DNA of 42,495 nt from CAYNTS01 sp964400495 (GCA_964400495.1 CAYNTS010000014.1:1-42495); one strand, 5' to 3'. Positions 25,850-34,854 are shown, counted from the stretch's first letter. Numbers and translations are program-made. Notes: generated by a model from the sequence alone, not told the origin.

Positions 25850-25855
25850 GGTTTG

Positions 25856-26416
25856 ATGACAAAAAAAACAACAATAACTGAAAAGACGACTAAAAAAGTC
25901 AAAAAACAAACAAAAACTAAATCTAAAAAACAAAGTGAATTAAAAGATTTAAAAGAGCAAATCAATACCCTTGATTCACAAGTGAAAGAGATATCTGCAA
26001 ATCTTACAAAATCAAAAGATAAAAATGTAAGATTATTAGCAGAGTTTGATAATTACAAACGTCGTACACAAAATGAAAAACATGGTTTGTTTAAATATTC
26101 TGGTGAAAAAATCATTAAAGATATACTTCCAGTATTAGATGATTTACATAGAACTGTTGAGGTTGAATCATCAGAAAATGAAAATTCACTGATTAAAGGG
26201 ATTAAACTAATTATCAATAAACTCGATAAAGTTTTAGAGGATAATGCTATTTCTCCATTTAATTCAATAAATGAAAAATTTGATCCTGAATTTCATGAGG
26301 CATTAATGAATGAAGATTCAGATAAAGATGATGGTATTGTACTAAAAGAGTTCGAAAAAGGGTATAAATATCACGATAAAATTATTAGGCACGCAAAGGT
26401 TGTGGTAAGTAAATAA
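25856..26416 (+). CDS. grpE: Nucleotide exchange factor GrpE
   Basis: 186 residues. I use the ATG at 25856 (an in-frame TTG is directly upstream). A very Lys/Thr-rich tail leads into a long coiled coil (about 25-70), then the GrpE core: RLLAEFDNYKRRTQNEK, ILPVLDDLHRTVE, FDPEFHEALMNE and the beta-domain end GYKYHDKIIRHAKVVV. GrpE releases ADP from DnaK. Its TAA overlaps the ATG of dnaJ by one base. dnaK is not in the window. Confidence 0.95.
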   Translation: MTKKTTITEKTTKKVKKQTKTKSKKQSELKDLKEQINTLDSQVKEISANLTKSKDKNVRLLAEFDNYKRRTQNEKHGLFKYSGEKIIKDILPVLDDLHRTVEVESSENENSLIKGIKLIINKLDKVLEDNAISPFNSINEKFDPEFHEALMNEDSDKDDGIVLKEFEKGYKYHDKIIRHAKVVVSK

Positions 26417-27525
26417 TGAGAGATTATTATGAAATATTGGGTGTTGATAAAGGAGCATCTGAAAGTGAAATAAAACGTGGTTATCGAAAAGTGGCAATGA
26501 AACATCATCCAGATAAAAACCCGGGTGATAGTAGCGCAGAGGCAAAGTTTAAAGAGGCAGCCGAAGCATACTCAGTTTTAAGTGATGGAGATAAAAAAGC
26601 ACGATATGACCAATTTGGACATGCTGGTGTAAACCAAGGTGCAGGTGGTGGGCAGTATTCTCACATGGACATCAATGATATTTTTAGTTCTTTTGGTGAT
26701 ATTTTTGGTGGTGGTGGCGGATTTAGTGATTTCTTTGGTGGTGGTCAGCGACGTCAACGTGGTGGACATCAACGAGGAAGTGATCTTAAAATATCTCTTT
26801 CATTGACGTATGAAGAAATTTTTTCTGGGGCTGCAAAAACAATCAAAGTAAAACGCATGGAACAATGTGGAAATTGTTCAGGAACTGGTGCGAAAAAAGG
26901 GTCGCAACCGGTTACCTGTCCATCGTGTGAAGGACAAGGTGAAATTAGGCGTGTTCAACGATCATTTTTAGGTCAAGTGGTAAATGTTCAACCCTGCCAT
27001 CATTGTAATGGTCGAGGACAAGTTGTATCGAATCCATGTGGAAGTTGTAGAGGAAATGGACGCGTTAAAAATACAGCAACTGTAGATATTGAAATTCCTG
27101 CAGGGGTTACTAAAGGTAATTACATGACCCAATCTGGTCAGGGGAATGTTGGTGGACAAGGAGGTCCAGCAGGTAATTTAATTATTTATTTTGATGAGAA
27201 AGACCACTCACTTTTACTCAGAGATGGTGACGATGTACTTGTAAATTGCTGGATACACTATCCCGATGCTGTTTTAGGAACATCAATTGAGGTGCCTACT
27301 CTTTCGGGTAAAGTTCAATTGAAAGTTCCTGCAGGCATAAAGAGTGGGCAAGTGTTACGTTTGCGTGGCAAGGGATTTCCAATTTTAAATAGAAGTAGAA
27401 ATGGTGATCAGTTGGTGAAAATAAATATCATCACACCAGTGAAATATTCTAAAAATACTAAAAAGGTCATTCAAGAACTTTCTAAAGAGTTAGGAACTGA
27501 ACCAGAGTTTAATAAATTCTCATGA
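26416..27525 (+). CDS. dnaJ: Chaperone DnaJ
   Basis: 369 residues, full-length type I DnaJ. It has a J domain (1-70) with H31-P-D, a Gly/Phe-rich linker (about 75-118), four zinc-binding CxxCxGxG repeats (CGNCSGTG, CPSCEGQG, CHHCNGRG and CGSCRGNG) and C-terminal substrate-binding domains with GDLIxxx-like GNLIIYF and the KVPAGIKSGQVLRLRGKGFP segment. It delivers unfolded proteins to DnaK and stimulates its ATPase. It overlaps the next gene by 4 bases. Confidence 0.96.
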   Translation: MRDYYEILGVDKGASESEIKRGYRKVAMKHHPDKNPGDSSAEAKFKEAAEAYSVLSDGDKKARYDQFGHAGVNQGAGGGQYSHMDINDIFSSFGDIFGGGGGFSDFFGGGQRRQRGGHQRGSDLKISLSLTYEEIFSGAAKTIKVKRMEQCGNCSGTGAKKGSQPVTCPSCEGQGEIRRVQRSFLGQVVNVQPCHHCNGRGQVVSNPCGSCRGNGRVKNTATVDIEIPAGVTKGNYMTQSGQGNVGGQGGPAGNLIIYFDEKDHSLLLRDGDDVLVNCWIHYPDAVLGTSIEVPTLSGKVQLKVPAGIKSGQVLRLRGKGFPILNRSRNGDQLVKINIITPVKYSKNTKKVIQELSKELGTEPEFNKFS

Positions 27526-27914
27526 AAATATTTACCAAAGTAGAACGTAATATTGTTGTATTTTTATCGGGTATATTTCTATTAGGTTTATTGATTTCTG
27601 CAATTAAAGGGAAGTTTTTTAATGATGAAAATAGTGGATTGACTTTTATTGGAAATGACAAAGAAATTTCAGAATTAATTTCTTCAACCAATAATGATTC
27701 ACATGAACATTTTCAAAAGATTGATATAAACTCTGCAGATATTCATCAATTGGAAACATTAAATGGAATAGGACCTAAAACAGCCCAAAAAATAGTTGAA
27801 AAACGAAACGAATTAGGTGGCTTTAATAATATTGAAGATGTTTTAAAAGTTTCAGGAATTGGTGAGAAAACATTTGAAAAGTTTAAAGATTTTATAATTG
27901 TAAACGCAAAATAG
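27522..27914 (+). CDS. ComEA-like membrane-anchored helix-hairpin-helix protein
   Basis: 130 residues. A membrane anchor (about 11-30) is followed by a short linker and a tandem HhH domain (about 66-128): KIDINSADIHQLETLNGIGP, then KTAQKIVEKR and VSGIGEKTFEKFKDFI. This matches ComEA, the periplasmic DNA-binding protein of natural transformation. Similar small HhH proteins occur outside competence, so the role is probable rather than proven. The pilus-like cassette downstream and dprA at 34829 support a competence link. Confidence 0.82.
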   Translation: MKIFTKVERNIVVFLSGIFLLGLLISAIKGKFFNDENSGLTFIGNDKEISELISSTNNDSHEHFQKIDINSADIHQLETLNGIGPKTAQKIVEKRNELGGFNNIEDVLKVSGIGEKTFEKFKDFIIVNAK

Positions 27915-27923
27915 GAGGTAATT

Positions 27924-28715
27924 TTGAGTTCATTAGAAAAATATTCAAAACAAATTAGCATTTTAGATTGGGTCATTGTGCTATCGACATTTGTACTTTT
28001 AATTATGGTGTATGTACCGCAGGTTATTTGGCAAGAAGAAAATGAGTATCGAACTGAAAGTAGAAGAAGAATGTCAATTATTGCCTCCGCTGAAGAATTT
28101 TATTATGAGTTAACAGGCTCCTACACTTTAGATGGTACTGAACTCTTTACTGTAGTTGAAACTGCAATGGATTCACTTCAAGCTGATAGTCTTTTTACGG
28201 GTGAACAAATTATTAAATTACCCAACAAAATATATTATGTAAATGTAGAAACTGGATTTGATCATCGGGTAGATACAACGTTTAGTGTGGCTGAAAATTT
28301 AAAACAGGTTTCTTTAGATACTATCTACACAGTTGGGATGAAAAATCCTGAAAGTGGAGGAGTCGATACTCTATTTGTGAATGCAATAAATATTGATATG
28401 TTTAAACAAGACTCTCTGTTTTATAAAATATTTGCTTCAGATACAGCGAGCAGGTCTGAAATTATTACCGATTATCTCAGAAAAAAATTCCATTTAATTC
28501 CAGAATTTTTAATATGTCCAGTATCAAGTAAAACTGATGGTGAGGAATTTATTTTGGAAATTGATGACAGTGACCCAGAAGCTCCATTATTTACAGTTTC
28601 ATCACCTGTGCATGAAGACTATTCAGAATCTAGATTTGGAATATTTAAATTTTATTCTGGTAAACATGGACAAATTTCTGGTGGGGAACATAGCTGGGCT
28701 GGTGAACAGAGGTAA
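27924..28715 (+). CDS. Membrane-anchored pseudopilin-like protein, unrecognised family
   Basis: 263 residues from a TTG start with an ideal ribosome site (AGGAGGT, 5 bases away) that overlaps the upstream stop. One N-terminal membrane helix (about 14-35) is followed by RRRMSIIASAEEFYYELTGS, reminiscent of the helix after the anchor in type II secretion and type IV pseudopilins, although no prepilin peptidase site (G-F-x-x-x-E) is seen. The rest is a soluble domain ending in GEHSWAGEQR. It sits between a comEA-like gene and a PilM/PilN-like pair, suggesting a part in a pilus-like or secretion-like assembly. No firm family assignment. Confidence 0.7.
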   Translation: MSSLEKYSKQISILDWVIVLSTFVLLIMVYVPQVIWQEENEYRTESRRRMSIIASAEEFYYELTGSYTLDGTELFTVVETAMDSLQADSLFTGEQIIKLPNKIYYVNVETGFDHRVDTTFSVAENLKQVSLDTIYTVGMKNPESGGVDTLFVNAINIDMFKQDSLFYKIFASDTASRSEIITDYLRKKFHLIPEFLICPVSSKTDGEEFILEIDDSDPEAPLFTVSSPVHEDYSESRFGIFKFYSGKHGQISGGEHSWAGEQR

Positions 28716-28720
28716 ATCTT

Positions 28721-29617
28721 TTGCTTGGGATTGCACAATGCGGAGATTATGTCCATTATTTAAACTGGGTGTCATCTGAAAGTGGACCATTAGTAACTGA
28801 TTTTAAGTCCCAATTTATAAAAGGTGGGATTGATTATACTAACCCAGAAAATATAAAGCAAATATTTGAATCCGGTGTAAAATCTGTAAAAAATGAAACC
28901 CATGTTTCATTTTCAATTGATACCAAATTCCTCAATTTATATCAAATTAGAACCAATTTTGATGAACATGATAATCAGTTAATTGATTGGAATAATTCAC
29001 AACAGATTGATAAAAATTCAAATTCATTATGTACATCATTTCAATATCCAATGCATCCAGAGTCAAAATCAATTTTAGGTATTTCAATCCAAGATGCAGT
29101 TCGGAACAATTTAACTACTATTGCTTCTCAATTTAATTGCAAAATTGTTGCTTTAAGTAGTGGGATATTTTCTGCTGAGCAAGGAGTTAGACAATGGTTT
29201 CATACAAAGCAATTTAATAGCCATATTGTTTGGAAAATTGGAAAACATAACATTGATCAATTGGTATTGGTTAAAAAAGATGAAATTGTGGCATTTTTGG
29301 AAATTAGGCGAACAAAAGAAAACATAAAATTACGTAGAGTAATTGGATCTCAAAATGATGCCAACAATATTATCAATCAAATTAATGATGTAATTAATAC
29401 AGATAAATCCAAGTTTACCTGTGCTGAAAAAGTATTTGTTTACCAAAGTGATAAACGTCAAAAAGAAGTTCGTGGTTTGATGGATTTAATAATTGAAAAT
29501 TTAGTGTTATTAAACCCGTTTACTGTTCTAGAAATGGATGTTGATAAAAAATGTAATGAATTCAGCTCTTTACCATTTGCAGAAACTGGAGTAGCTTTTA
29601 GAGGAATTGATGTTTGA
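28721..29617 (+). CDS. Possible PilM/GspL-like actin-fold assembly protein
   Basis: 298 residues, no signal peptide or membrane helix. The start is a TTG with AGAGGT upstream; no ATG lies early in the frame. The C-terminal LPFAETGVAFRGID resembles the end of PilM/GspL actin-like domains, and ISIQDAVRNNLTTIASQFN resembles the middle of that fold. It precedes a gene for a small bitopic protein, as pilM precedes pilN. The primary sequence is too divergent to show the ATP-binding motifs, so this is an inference from the ending and gene order. Confidence 0.6.
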   Translation: MLGIAQCGDYVHYLNWVSSESGPLVTDFKSQFIKGGIDYTNPENIKQIFESGVKSVKNETHVSFSIDTKFLNLYQIRTNFDEHDNQLIDWNNSQQIDKNSNSLCTSFQYPMHPESKSILGISIQDAVRNNLTTIASQFNCKIVALSSGIFSAEQGVRQWFHTKQFNSHIVWKIGKHNIDQLVLVKKDEIVAFLEIRRTKENIKLRRVIGSQNDANNIINQINDVINTDKSKFTCAEKVFVYQSDKRQKEVRGLMDLIIENLVLLNPFTVLEMDVDKKCNEFSSLPFAETGVAFRGIDV

Positions 29618-30299
29618 TATTAATTTAATTAATTCTCCTGGTTTTCAATCATCTAAAACTAGCGAACGTAATGTCGTTTCTAATGAGGTTGAGATGGGTA
29701 CTCAATCAGGTAATGTATCAACTCGAAAACAAGAAGATTCTCAAGTTGAAAAGCATAGTGATAAAACAATTTGGAATAGAGTAATTTGGTTTTTGGGCAT
29801 TATTGCAATTTTATGTGGTGGGTTTTATGGATACTATGAATACAATAGTTCAAAAAATCCAGTGAATAATAATAAAGTAATAATGTCAGATATTGTAGGA
29901 TTACTTCTATCTGAATCTACCTTCATCCATTCAATTGAATTTTATAAAAATGAAGTTTTTATTGTCATGAATAAATTAGATAATCAAGATATTTTTAGAA
30001 TTAAAAATAGTATTGACAACAAATCGTCTCAAATTAAACTAATTAACAATGATACTGAAAATAAAGTTGAGATATTTTTCCCTTGGGTTTCACATTTTAA
30101 TCAGGATTGGGTAAATAAAATTCATCCTTTAACTAGTAAAATGGACAGAAAAAATTCCATGCTGACAGTTAGTGGAAATAACACTGAAATTGTATCAGTA
30201 TTACTTCAGTTATTAGAAAACAATATTATTGAAAGTTGTAAAATAGTAATAAATAATATCTCAGAATTGCAATTTAAAATGGAAATTTCTTCTATATGA
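29610..30299 (+). CDS. Possible PilN-like bitopic membrane protein
   Basis: 229 residues from ATG 29610, overlapping the previous gene by 8 bases, with GAGGA upstream. The short N-terminal MFDINLINSPGFQ resembles the I-N-L-L motif through which PilN binds PilM. A Ser/Glu-rich cytoplasmic linker, one membrane helix (about 51-71, WFLGIIAILCGGFYGYYEY) and an extracytoplasmic alpha/beta domain follow. This layout is PilN-like. It overlaps rsmD by 4 bases. Confidence 0.6.
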   Translation: MFDINLINSPGFQSSKTSERNVVSNEVEMGTQSGNVSTRKQEDSQVEKHSDKTIWNRVIWFLGIIAILCGGFYGYYEYNSSKNPVNNNKVIMSDIVGLLLSESTFIHSIEFYKNEVFIVMNKLDNQDIFRIKNSIDNKSSQIKLINNDTENKVEIFFPWVSHFNQDWVNKIHPLTSKMDRKNSMLTVSGNNTEIVSVLLQLLENNIIESCKIVINNISELQFKMEISSI

Positions 30300-30820
30300 T
30301 AAAAATTATTTCAGGAAAATATAAAGGAAGAAATTTACATGATGTGCCTGATAAGTATGTCAGACCAACTCAGGCAAAAGTACGAAAATCCATGTTGCAG
30401 ATTTTAGAACCATTTCATGGTTTAAAAGTATTAGACTTATTTGCTGGTGTGGGTACATTAGGTATTGAAGCGTTAAGTAGGGGTGCTTCTCATTTAACGA
30501 GTGTTGAAAAAAATAGTTTAGTATTCCAAAACTTGGTAAGAAATATTGATACTATTTGTTCTGAAGACGATGTTGTGCTAAAACAATACGATGTAAATCG
30601 ATTTTTATCTACATCTATTCAACTGTTTGATATAATAATTGCCGACCCTCCTTACGGTAAATATACATTTGAAGAATTGTTAGATGGGGTAAAATCTCAT
30701 TTGAAAAAAGATGGTATATTTTGCATGGAAACAAAACGTTGTACAGTTGATGAATCCATCGATGTTCGAATTAAAATGTATGGGAATACACAGGTTTTAT
30801 TTTGGAGAAATGTAGCATGA
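30296..30820 (+). CDS. rsmD: 16S rRNA (guanine-N2) methyltransferase RsmD
   Basis: 174 residues. The N-terminal ISGKYKGRNL and RPTQAKVRKSMLQIL segments, the SAM-binding VLDLFAGVGTLGIEALSRGA and the catalytic ADPPYGKY motif are typical of RsmD, which methylates G966 of 16S rRNA (E. coli numbering). The next gene is coaD with a 4-base overlap, the widespread rsmD-coaD pair. Confidence 0.95.
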   Translation: MIKIISGKYKGRNLHDVPDKYVRPTQAKVRKSMLQILEPFHGLKVLDLFAGVGTLGIEALSRGASHLTSVEKNSLVFQNLVRNIDTICSEDDVVLKQYDVNRFLSTSIQLFDIIIADPPYGKYTFEELLDGVKSHLKKDGIFCMETKRCTVDESIDVRIKMYGNTQVLFWRNVA

Positions 30821-31299
30821 AAATTGCAATCTATCCTGGTTCATTTGACCCAATTACTAATGGTCATTTAGATATTATCGAACGAGTATCTAAAATTTTT
30901 GATAAAGTTATTGTTACCATTGCTCATAATAGTGAAAAATCAGATTCATTATTTTCTGAACACGAAAGAAAAGAATTGATAGACTGTTCTGTTACCAATT
31001 TAAAAAATGTCTCGGTGGATAGTTTTGAAGGGTTACTCATGAACTATGCAGTCGAGAATAATGCGGTTGCAGTTATCCGAGGATTAAGAGCTCTTTCAGA
31101 TTTTGAATTTGAGTTTAAAATGGCACTTATGAATCGAAGTTTAAATAATGATATTAGCACTCTGTTTATGATGCCCCATGCAAAATATACTCACATTAGT
31201 TCATCTCTTATAAGGGAAGTGGCATCATTAGATGGAGATGTGAGTCAATATGTTCCAGAACATGTGGCAATAGCTTTGAAAAATAAATTTAATGAATAA
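30817..31299 (+). CDS. coaD: Phosphopantetheine adenylyltransferase
   Basis: 160 residues from the ATG at 30817 (overlapping the rsmD stop), which gives the canonical N-terminus MKIAIYPGSFDPITNGHLD. Further family motifs are VIRGLRALSDFEFEFKMALMNR, in two parts, and ISSSLIREVA. CoaD makes dephospho-CoA from phosphopantetheine and ATP, the fourth step of coenzyme A synthesis. Length is normal. It is followed by pta with an 8-base overlap. Confidence 0.96.
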   Translation: MKIAIYPGSFDPITNGHLDIIERVSKIFDKVIVTIAHNSEKSDSLFSEHERKELIDCSVTNLKNVSVDSFEGLLMNYAVENNAVAVIRGLRALSDFEFEFKMALMNRSLNNDISTLFMMPHAKYTHISSSLIREVASLDGDVSQYVPEHVAIALKNKFNE

Positions 31300-32218
31300 G
31301 TATAAACAAAGAATTATAGATATTGGCTTAGGAAATAATGCAAAGCTAGCATTACCCGAATCTTCTGACCCACGTATTAAAAAAGCAAAAAGTGTTTTAT
31401 CTGAAATGGGATTTACCATTGTTGAAATTGATGATTTTAAACAAAACTTAGATCTATATATCAATTTACTTTCAAAAAAACCATTTTCAAAAAATTGGCA
31501 TGAGAAAGATATAAAATCGTATTTAGATAATCCGCTCCATTTTTCAAATGCAATGTTAGATAATGGTGATATTGATGGAGTGGTAGCTGGAGCGGTAACT
31601 TCCACAAGTGAAGTAATACGATCAGCTATTAGAACAATTGGAGTATCTAAAACCTCAAAATGGGTTTCTAGTGTTTTCTTCATGATTTCACCTGATGGCA
31701 ATAAAGCATTTACTTTTGCTGATTGTGGGGTAATTCCTGAACCAGATAGCCAACAATTAGCAGTAATTGCAAACGACTCAGCATTGTTTCATTCATTATT
31801 AACAGGCGAAGAACCTAAAATTGCATTTTTATCATTTTCAACAAAAGGAAGTGCTGAACATTATAGAGTTGATAAAGTTCGAAAAGCTGTTGAAATATTT
31901 GCGAAAAAGCATCCAGATATTTCACATGATGGTGAATTACAATTTGATGCTGCAACTGTTAAAACTATTGCTAATTCAAAAGCACCAAACTCTGCATTAA
32001 AGGGAGATGCAAATGTGCTCATATTTCCTAATTTAGATGCAGGTAATATTGCTTATAAAATCACAGAGCGATTGGCACATTATTCTGCATGGGGTCCATT
32101 ATTGCAGGGGTTAAGCAAACCAGTACATGACCTATCTCGTGGATGCTCAGTAGAAGATATTGTATTAGTTTCATCTATTACAGCAATGCAAAAGAAGAGT
32201 GAATATGCCAACGTATGA
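31292..32218 (+). CDS. pta: Phosphate acetyltransferase
   Basis: 308 residues, the length of a single-domain Pta. Motifs are DGVVAGAVTSTSEVIRSAIR, FADCGVIPEPDSQQLAVIA, LSFSTKGSAEH, DGELQFDAA, FPNLDAGNIAYKITERLA, GPLLQGLSKPVHDLSRGCS and VEDIV. It interconverts acetyl-CoA and acetyl phosphate. No acetate kinase gene is in the window. Neighbouring coaD, also a CoA-related gene, may be coincidental. The gene overlaps the following fmdB-like gene by 14 bases. Confidence 0.95.
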   Translation: MNKYKQRIIDIGLGNNAKLALPESSDPRIKKAKSVLSEMGFTIVEIDDFKQNLDLYINLLSKKPFSKNWHEKDIKSYLDNPLHFSNAMLDNGDIDGVVAGAVTSTSEVIRSAIRTIGVSKTSKWVSSVFFMISPDGNKAFTFADCGVIPEPDSQQLAVIANDSALFHSLLTGEEPKIAFLSFSTKGSAEHYRVDKVRKAVEIFAKKHPDISHDGELQFDAATVKTIANSKAPNSALKGDANVLIFPNLDAGNIAYKITERLAHYSAWGPLLQGLSKPVHDLSRGCSVEDIVLVSSITAMQKKSEYANV

Positions 32219-32474
32219 TTACCAATGTGAATCGTGCAATACCGAGTTTTCAGCATTTCAAACTATGAGTGCTCAACCATTTGAATCGTGTAACGATTGT
32301 GGCGGAAAAGTCCAACGGAGAATTTCTGGTGGTACTGGGTTAATTTTTAAAGGATCTGGGTTTTATTTAACAGATTATTCAAAGAAAAAATCAAAAAATA
32401 ATGACAGTTCAAAGTCTAATAAATCATCTAATAAAGAAAGTAAAACATCTACAAAAGAAGGAAGTAAATCATGA
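32205..32474 (+). CDS. FmdB-family zinc-ribbon protein
   Basis: 89 residues starting at ATG 32205 (MPTYDYQCESCNTEF), the standard FmdB N-terminus. CESC and CNDC form a zinc ribbon, followed by GSGFYLTDY, then a tail of Ser, Lys and Asn that is probably disordered. FmdB proteins are tied to amide or formamide metabolism regulation in some bacteria, but the general role is unknown. It overlaps icd by 4 bases. Confidence 0.9.
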   Translation: MPTYDYQCESCNTEFSAFQTMSAQPFESCNDCGGKVQRRISGGTGLIFKGSGFYLTDYSKKKSKNNDSSKSNKSSNKESKTSTKEGSKS

Positions 32475-33814
32475 GTAAAGTAATTATTCCATCAAATGGA
32501 CAAAAAATAACCATGGAAGGTAAAGAATTAAATGTTCCTGCAAATCCTATAATTCCATTTATTGAGGGGGACGGTATTGGTCCAGATATTTGGGTATCAG
32601 CAGTTCGCGTCTTTGATAATGCAGTAGAAAAGGCCTATGATGGCCGTCGAAAAATTGAATGGATGGAAGTGTATGCTGGTGACAAAGCAAATGATGTTTA
32701 TGGTCCAAATACGTGGTTACCTCAAGAAACATTGGACATGATTGATGAATACTTAATTGCAATTAAAGGTCCGTTAACTACTCCAGTGGGTGGTGGAATT
32801 CGATCCATAAATGTAGCTCTTAGACAAAAGTTAGATTTATATGTATGCCAAAGACCAGTTAAATGGTTCCAAGGGGTACCTTCTCCTGTAAAAAATCCAT
32901 CGAAAATTGATATGGTTATTTTCAGAGAAAATACGGAAGATATTTATGCAGGTATTGAGTTTGAAGAAGGTACTGCAGATGCTAAAAAAATAATTGAAAT
33001 CCTTAAAGAGAATTTTGGTGATAGATTTGATAAAATCAGATTCCCTGAAACTACTAGTTTGGGACTAAAACCTATCTCAAAAGATGGAACAGAGCGATTA
33101 GTTCGTTCTGCAATTGAATATGCAATTGATAATAACAGAGATAGTGTAACCTTAGTTCACAAAGGTAATATCATGAAATTTACTGAAGGTGCATTTAAAA
33201 ATTGGGGTTACGAATTAGCTGAACAAGAATACGGTGATAAAGTATTTACTTGGGCTCAATATGATAGAATTGCTGAAGAAAGTGGTAAAGATGAGGCTAA
33301 TCGTGCTCAGGAAAAAGCAGTAAAAGCAGGTAAAATTATTATTAAAGATTCAATTGCTGACGCATTTTTACAACAAATTCTCACTCGACCTGATGAATAT
33401 GATGTAATTGCAACCATGAACTTAAATGGTGATTATATTTCAGATGCTCTTGCAGCACAAGTTGGAGGGATAGGAATTGCTCCTGGTGCAAATATTAATT
33501 ATATCACTGGAAAATCAATCTTTGAAGCAACACATGGTACTGCACCCAAATATGCTGGCTTAGATAAAGTGAACCCTGGTTCAGTTATTTTATCTGGCGA
33601 GATGATGTTTAGATTCATGGGTTGGACAGAAGCAGCTGACCTAATTGTAAGTGCTATTGATAAGACAATTGAGCAAAAAAGAGTTACGTATGATTTCCAT
33701 AGATTAATGGATAATGCAAAAAAACTAAAGTGTTCAGAATTTGGTGATGCCTTAATTGGAAATATGAGAGCCTTTGTTAAAAAAGAAGATGATGTTCGAC
33801 TTTCAATCAAATAA
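32471..33814 (+). CDS. icd: NADP-dependent isocitrate dehydrogenase
   Basis: 447 residues, close to the E. coli-type homodimeric enzyme. FIEGDGIGPDIW, GGGIRSINVALRQ with Ser112 (the phosphorylated substrate-binding Ser in E. coli) and FRENTEDIYAGIE form the active site. HGTAPKYAG has Lys360-Tyr361, and VTYDFHRL keeps the Tyr and Arg that select NADP over NAD. It oxidatively decarboxylates isocitrate to 2-oxoglutarate in the TCA cycle. A 7-bp hairpin follows the stop. Confidence 0.97.
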   Translation: MSKVIIPSNGQKITMEGKELNVPANPIIPFIEGDGIGPDIWVSAVRVFDNAVEKAYDGRRKIEWMEVYAGDKANDVYGPNTWLPQETLDMIDEYLIAIKGPLTTPVGGGIRSINVALRQKLDLYVCQRPVKWFQGVPSPVKNPSKIDMVIFRENTEDIYAGIEFEEGTADAKKIIEILKENFGDRFDKIRFPETTSLGLKPISKDGTERLVRSAIEYAIDNNRDSVTLVHKGNIMKFTEGAFKNWGYELAEQEYGDKVFTWAQYDRIAEESGKDEANRAQEKAVKAGKIIIKDSIADAFLQQILTRPDEYDVIATMNLNGDYISDALAAQVGGIGIAPGANINYITGKSIFEATHGTAPKYAGLDKVNPGSVILSGEMMFRFMGWTEAADLIVSAIDKTIEQKRVTYDFHRLMDNAKKLKCSEFGDALIGNMRAFVKKEDDVRLSIK

Positions 33815-33818
33815 AGAA

Positions 33819-33838
33819 GAGGTGTTGAAAGACACCTC
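33819..33838 (+). repeat. Perfect 7-bp hairpin between icd and obg
   Basis: GAGGTGT and ACACCTC flank a 6-base loop (TGAAAG) in the 32-base gap. No T tract follows (ACCCCTTC), so it is not a standard terminator. obg lacks a visible Shine-Dalgarno, and the only SD-like bases (GAGGTG) are inside this stem. Confidence 0.6.
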
Positions 33839-33846
33839 ACCCCTTC

Positions 33847-34854
33847 ATGAAATTTATTGATCATGTAAAAATAAATGTTAAAGCTGGTGATGGCGGTCAT
33901 GGTTGCATTGCATTTTTACGTGAAAAATTTCGTCCCAAAGGGGGTCCATCCGGCGGTGATGGTGGTAATGGTGGCGATGTAATATTACGGGTTAATTCAC
34001 AACTTTCAACCCTTCATGATATTTCATACAATAGACATTATAGAGCAGGCAAAGGACAGCATGGACAAGGAAAGCATTGCCACGGGAAAAATGGCGAAGA
34101 TTTAATTATTGATGTCCCACCTGGCACCATTGTAAAAAACTCAGAAACCAATCAAATATTAGAAGATTTAACTGAGGAAAATAGTTCATTTACCATTGTT
34201 AAAGGAGGAAATGGCGGATTTGGAAATGCTCGTTTTAAAACTAAAATACAAACTGCACCACGAGTTGCAAATGATGGTCAACTAGGTGAACAATTAATTA
34301 TTGAATTAGAACTCAAAGTACTTGCTGATGTTGGATTGGTAGGGTTTCCAAATGCTGGAAAATCAACCTTTATTTCGCGAATCTCAAATGCAAAACCAAG
34401 AATTGCAGATTATCCATTTACTACACTAGTTCCTAATTTAGGAATTATAAAATATCATGACTATAAATCATTTGTTATGGCTGATATTCCTGGATTAATT
34501 GAGGGTGCTGCGGATGGAAAGGGTCTTGGTTCACGATTTTTAAAACATATTGAACGAACTAAAATTTTAGTGTTTATTGTTGATATCCACTCAGAAGATA
34601 TTAGTGCTGAGTACAATATATTGAGAAATGAATTGGATAAATTTGGTTCTGATTTAAACAAGCGACCGAGCATACTATTAGTATCTAAATACGATGTAGA
34701 AAATGAAGATGTGTTAAAAGAATTACATTTCCCCGAAGATATACCAAGTGTAATAATGTCTTCAATAAGTGGTACAAACTTGACCCAAGCAAAAAATAAA
34801 ATAATTGAATTAATAGAGTCCCAAAAGCATGATATCCAAACAGCAACTGATTAG
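33847..34854 (+). CDS. obg: Obg GTPase
   Basis: 335 residues. The glycine-rich Obg domain (1-158; GGPSGGDGGNGGDVIL, GKHCHGKNGEDLIIDVPPGT) is followed by a GTPase domain with G1 GFPNAGKST, the Switch I region DYPFTTLVPNLG, G3 DIPGLIEGA and a G4-like SKYD (usually NKxD). It binds the large ribosomal subunit and acts in ribosome assembly and stress response. The Obg C-terminal extension of some species is absent, as in many Gram-negatives. It overlaps dprA by 26 bases. Confidence 0.96.
   Translation: MKFIDHVKINVKAGDGGHGCIAFLREKFRPKGGPSGGDGGNGGDVILRVNSQLSTLHDISYNRHYRAGKGQHGQGKHCHGKNGEDLIIDVPPGTIVKNSETNQILEDLTEENSSFTIVKGGNGGFGNARFKTKIQTAPRVANDGQLGEQLIIELELKVLADVGLVGFPNAGKSTFISRISNAKPRIADYPFTTLVPNLGIIKYHDYKSFVMADIPGLIEGAADGKGLGSRFLKHIERTKILVFIVDIHSEDISAEYNILRNELDKFGSDLNKRPSILLVSKYDVENEDVLKELHFPEDIPSVIMSSISGTNLTQAKNKIIELIESQKHDIQTATD

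Noticed and set aside
25739..25855. CIRCE heat-shock operator before grpE
   Set aside because: No TTAGCACTC-N9-GAGTGCTAA-like inverted repeat is present.
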